Assembly: GCF_030317145.1 (NCBI RefSeq)
Contig: NZ_JASZYE010000004.1
Span: 248,001-312,000, forward strand
DNA: 64,000 bases
Source of the DNA: Variovorax flavidus
GTDB taxonomy: Bacteria; Pseudomonadota; Gammaproteobacteria; Burkholderiales; Burkholderiaceae_C
Direction of reading: 5' to 3'
The first letter of the stretch is position 1; each line of letters opens with the position of its first letter. The position numbers were made by a program, and so were the translations under genes. Under the pieces are notes generated by a model. The model had not been told where the DNA came from and searched no databases. It saw only the letters and a program-made list of their open reading frames with translations. This document shows positions 63,203 to 64,000 of the stretch, one piece after another.

Positions 63203-63478
63203 CTTCCCCCTCCGGAGCCGCCTCGCGCTCGACCCGTCATATCGCATGCGGGAACTGGATCGCCTTGGGGACGCGACCTGTAGTGGTCATTGAGCGTAGA
63301 AGAAGCAAGGCGCCGGCGCATCCCCCCTTTTGACTAGCGCCCTCGAGAACTTCGAGACTGAAGCCAGCGCGGCAAGAGACCGGGCTTCGGGCATAGCACG
63401 TTTGTCTGATGCGCGACGGCCCGCGTAACGTCACGATCCAGATCGGCTGCAACCTCTGGTCGCGAACGCCGCATCACC

Positions 63479-64000
63479 ATGGCCTTGCTGCGCGACGCAT
63501 TGAACGACTTCACCATCAACTGGCGCAACGACCTCACGCCAGCCTGGCGCACTGCGCTCGCCGGTGCCAGCCCCAACCCGACAGCCGTCGGCGGCGCGCT
63601 CACCTATGACGACCTGCAGCCCATCTACCCGTCGCGTCGCGACAAGCCTCTGACCGGTGCGCCGATCGATGCGCACGTGTTCCGGGCCTTCGATGGTATT
63701 GCGCCCGAGGATGTGCGCTGCGTGTGGATCGGCCAGGATCCCTATCCGGCGCTGAGCCGCGCGACCGGCCGCGCCTTCGAACAGGGCGACATCGACGTCT
63801 GGGGCCTGCCCGCGGCGTCCGTCGCGAACAGCCTGCGCGCGCTGTTGCGCATGATGGTCGCGGCGCGCACCGGCGACCCGGCCGTGCTGAAGATGAGCTG
63901 GACCGCCTTCGTGCGACACGTTGCCACGCCCGCCGTCGCACTCGAATCGCCGCGTGCGCTCTTCGACAGGCTGCAACAGACTCAGGGCGTACTCTTCCTC
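63479..64000 (+). CDS. Uracil-DNA-glycosylase-like protein, cut by the window edge
   Basis: 174 codons are open to the right edge. CVWIGQDPYPALSRATGRAF (81-100) matches the family-1 UDG water-activating loop GQDPYHGxGQAHGLAF, with catalytic Asp87, but His is replaced by Pro90. The remaining conserved UDG motif with the catalytic His would lie beyond the edge. It may be a true glycosylase, or a diverged relative with another substrate. The start at 63479 has no clear ribosome binding site. Confidence 0.7.
   Translation, partial: MALLRDALNDFTINWRNDLTPAWRTALAGASPNPTAVGGALTYDDLQPIYPSRRDKPLTGAPIDAHVFRAFDGIAPEDVRCVWIGQDPYPALSRATGRAFEQGDIDVWGLPAASVANSLRALLRMMVAARTGDPAVLKMSWTAFVRHVATPAVALESPRALFDRLQQTQGVLFL

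Overview
The window looks like a chromosome segment of a high-GC betaproteobacterium of the order Burkholderiales, most likely Variovorax or a close Comamonadaceae relative. This is inferred from the dense GC-rich core genes, the urtABCDE urea operon, the many NMT1/TauT-type transporters and an extragenic repeat that follows stop codons. No rRNA, intact tRNA or CRISPR array was seen.

Positions 1 to about 22,480 read as the right-hand part of a genomic island. The first 1.4 kb is repeat-rich and holds no intact gene. A nine-gene, all-minus-strand cluster (1,400-11,229) follows. It encodes four TIR or TIR-like proteins, two stand-alone SLOG proteins, an FAD-dependent oxidoreductase, a small winged-helix-like protein and a conserved 158-residue protein. 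Two TIR-SLOG pairs are paralogous and keep the same order. TIR enzymes consume NAD+ and can make cyclic ADP-ribose signals, and SLOG domains bind such nucleotides in Thoeris, so the cluster is a strong candidate for an undescribed or composite TIR-SLOG defence system. Next comes a looser stretch (11,321-22,035): small membrane and secreted proteins, a GH19-like muramidase/chitinase, an M41-like HExxH peptidase, an EVE-HNH protein with a GIY-YIG-like partner (probably modified-DNA restriction), an orphan Ser/Thr kinase and a coupled pair with a DUF2971-like protein. The island appears to end at a 21-base copy of a tRNA 3' end (22,462-22,482), followed by a rho-independent terminator.

From 22,595 onward the genes look like core genome. 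There is a histidine kinase and convergent LuxR-type regulator, then trpS, an M50 protease, a Sua5/YciO protein, a DMT exporter and a PHP phosphoesterase on the minus strand. ZntB/CorA, PPK2, an esterase and a lipase follow. The urea ABC transporter urtABCDE (34.6-40.4 kb) is framed by copies of the extragenic repeat. An ECF sigma/anti-sigma pair faces a beta-propeller-cupredoxin gene, and both divergent promoters carry the same GGAAT-N17-CGTCAT elements, which indicates autoregulation. A DedA-rhodanese fusion, an MFS transporter and an isolated ureD come next.

The right part holds molybdate uptake genes (modE-like, modB, modA, modC), an NMT1-type binding protein with a nucleoside deaminase, and a divergent Rieske oxygenase. 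An exact 18-bp inverted repeat lies in that divergent control region. Then come a sulfite-oxidase-like molybdoenzyme coupled to an FAD/NAD reductase, OsmC, a complete NMT1-type ABC transporter with an EthD protein, and maeB. The window closes with a large 1033-residue membrane protein and a divergent uracil-DNA-glycosylase-like gene cut by the right edge.
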